Assembly (NCBI GenBank): GCA_031556525.1
Contig: JAVBSS010000017.1
Location: 1 to 13,951, forward strand
Reading direction: 5' to 3'
Length of the DNA stretch: 13,951 bases
From: JAVBSN01 sp031556525
GTDB taxonomy: Bacteria > Bacillota > Clostridia > Lachnospirales > Lachnospiraceae
Part shown: one piece after another, positions 13,784 to 13,951 of the stretch
Layout: each line of letters starts with the position of its first letter
How positions within the stretch are numbered: position 1 is the first letter of the stretch
Position numbers and translations under genes: made by a program
The notes under the pieces: generated by a model
What the model was told of the DNA's origin: nothing
Databases searched by the model: none
Seen by the model: the letters and a program-made list of their open reading frames with translations, nothing else

Positions 13784-13951
13784 ATGGCAAAAAAACCATA
13801 TTACATTACAACAGCTATCGCCTATACGTCAGGCAAACCTCATATAGGAAATACTTACGAGATAGTATTAGCAGATAGCATAGCAAGATATAAGAGATTT
13901 GTGGGGTTTGATGTAAGATTTCAGACAGGAACAGATGAACACGGACAAAAG
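13784..13951 (+). CDS. metG: Methionyl-tRNA synthetase, N-terminal part (runs off the window)
   Basis: This enzyme charges tRNA-Met with methionine and is essential for translation. The start is ATG 13784, nine bases after AAGGAGG (13768-13774). The 56 residues in view match the Rossmann-fold N-terminus of MetRS: KPYYITTAIAYTSGKPHIGN, with HIGN as the HIGH-type signature (23-26), then YEIVLAD, IARYKRF and TGTDEHGQK. The KMSKS loop and the anticodon-binding domain lie beyond base 13951. The reading frame is open to the window end and nothing suggests a defect. It is a conserved housekeeping gene, with the minus-strand NACHT gene starting 294 bases away in divergent orientation. Confidence 0.96.
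   Translation, partial: MAKKPYYITTAIAYTSGKPHIGNTYEIVLADSIARYKRFVGFDVRFQTGTDEHGQK

Noticed and set aside
1..13951. CRISPR array, tRNA, rRNA or insertion sequence
   Set aside because: No regular repeat-spacer pattern, tRNA cloverleaf, rRNA stretch or transposase was found on either strand by reading.

Overview
The window looks like chromosome from a low-GC Gram-positive anaerobe of the Clostridia, most likely Lachnospiraceae-like. This rests on the very AT-rich DNA, strong AGGAGG-type ribosome binding sites, use of TTG starts, sigma-A promoters with 17-base spacers, and the families present. The species cannot be named from sequence alone.

Layout. (1) Bases 1-361 carry no convincing gene: a probable terminator of an upstream unit, an imperfect inverted repeat and a promoter. 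(2) Bases 362-5941, + strand, form a probable operon. It begins with an unrecognised 449-residue protein carrying a Cys cluster and a ParB/Srx-like DGHH motif. An OmpR-type response regulator, a lipoprotein, a BcrA/LanF-type ABC ATPase, an ABC-2 permease and a minimal one-membrane-segment histidine kinase follow. The module resembles those that sense and expel antimicrobial peptides. (3) Bases 5943-7268, - strand, form a compact cassette: a 53-residue acidic protein, an Abi_2/AbiF-like HEPN protein, and directly downstream a ~65-nt structured RNA with its own promoter and a strong terminator. This is a probable HEPN toxin with RNA antitoxin, a class reported to be related to the ancestors of Cas13. 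(4) Bases 7309-9815, + strand, are a self-contained NAD salvage operon (nrtR-pnuC-nadR), with a strong promoter overlapped and followed by two near-identical 19-bp sites that are probable NrtR operators. (5) Bases 9917-13489, - strand, encode one 1190-residue protein: an N-terminal calcineurin-like metallophosphoesterase, a NACHT NTPase and a long C-terminal region, the architecture of a bacterial NLR-like (STAND) anti-phage sensor. (6) From 13784, + strand, metG (methionyl-tRNA synthetase) begins and runs off the window.

Together: two defence-type units on the minus strand lie between plus-strand physiological genes, each with its own promoter overlapped by a palindrome. The NAD operon lies between them. 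The least described items are the AbiF-associated RNA locus, the phosphoesterase-NACHT protein, the 449-residue protein, and the paired inverted repeats between the NACHT gene and metG.
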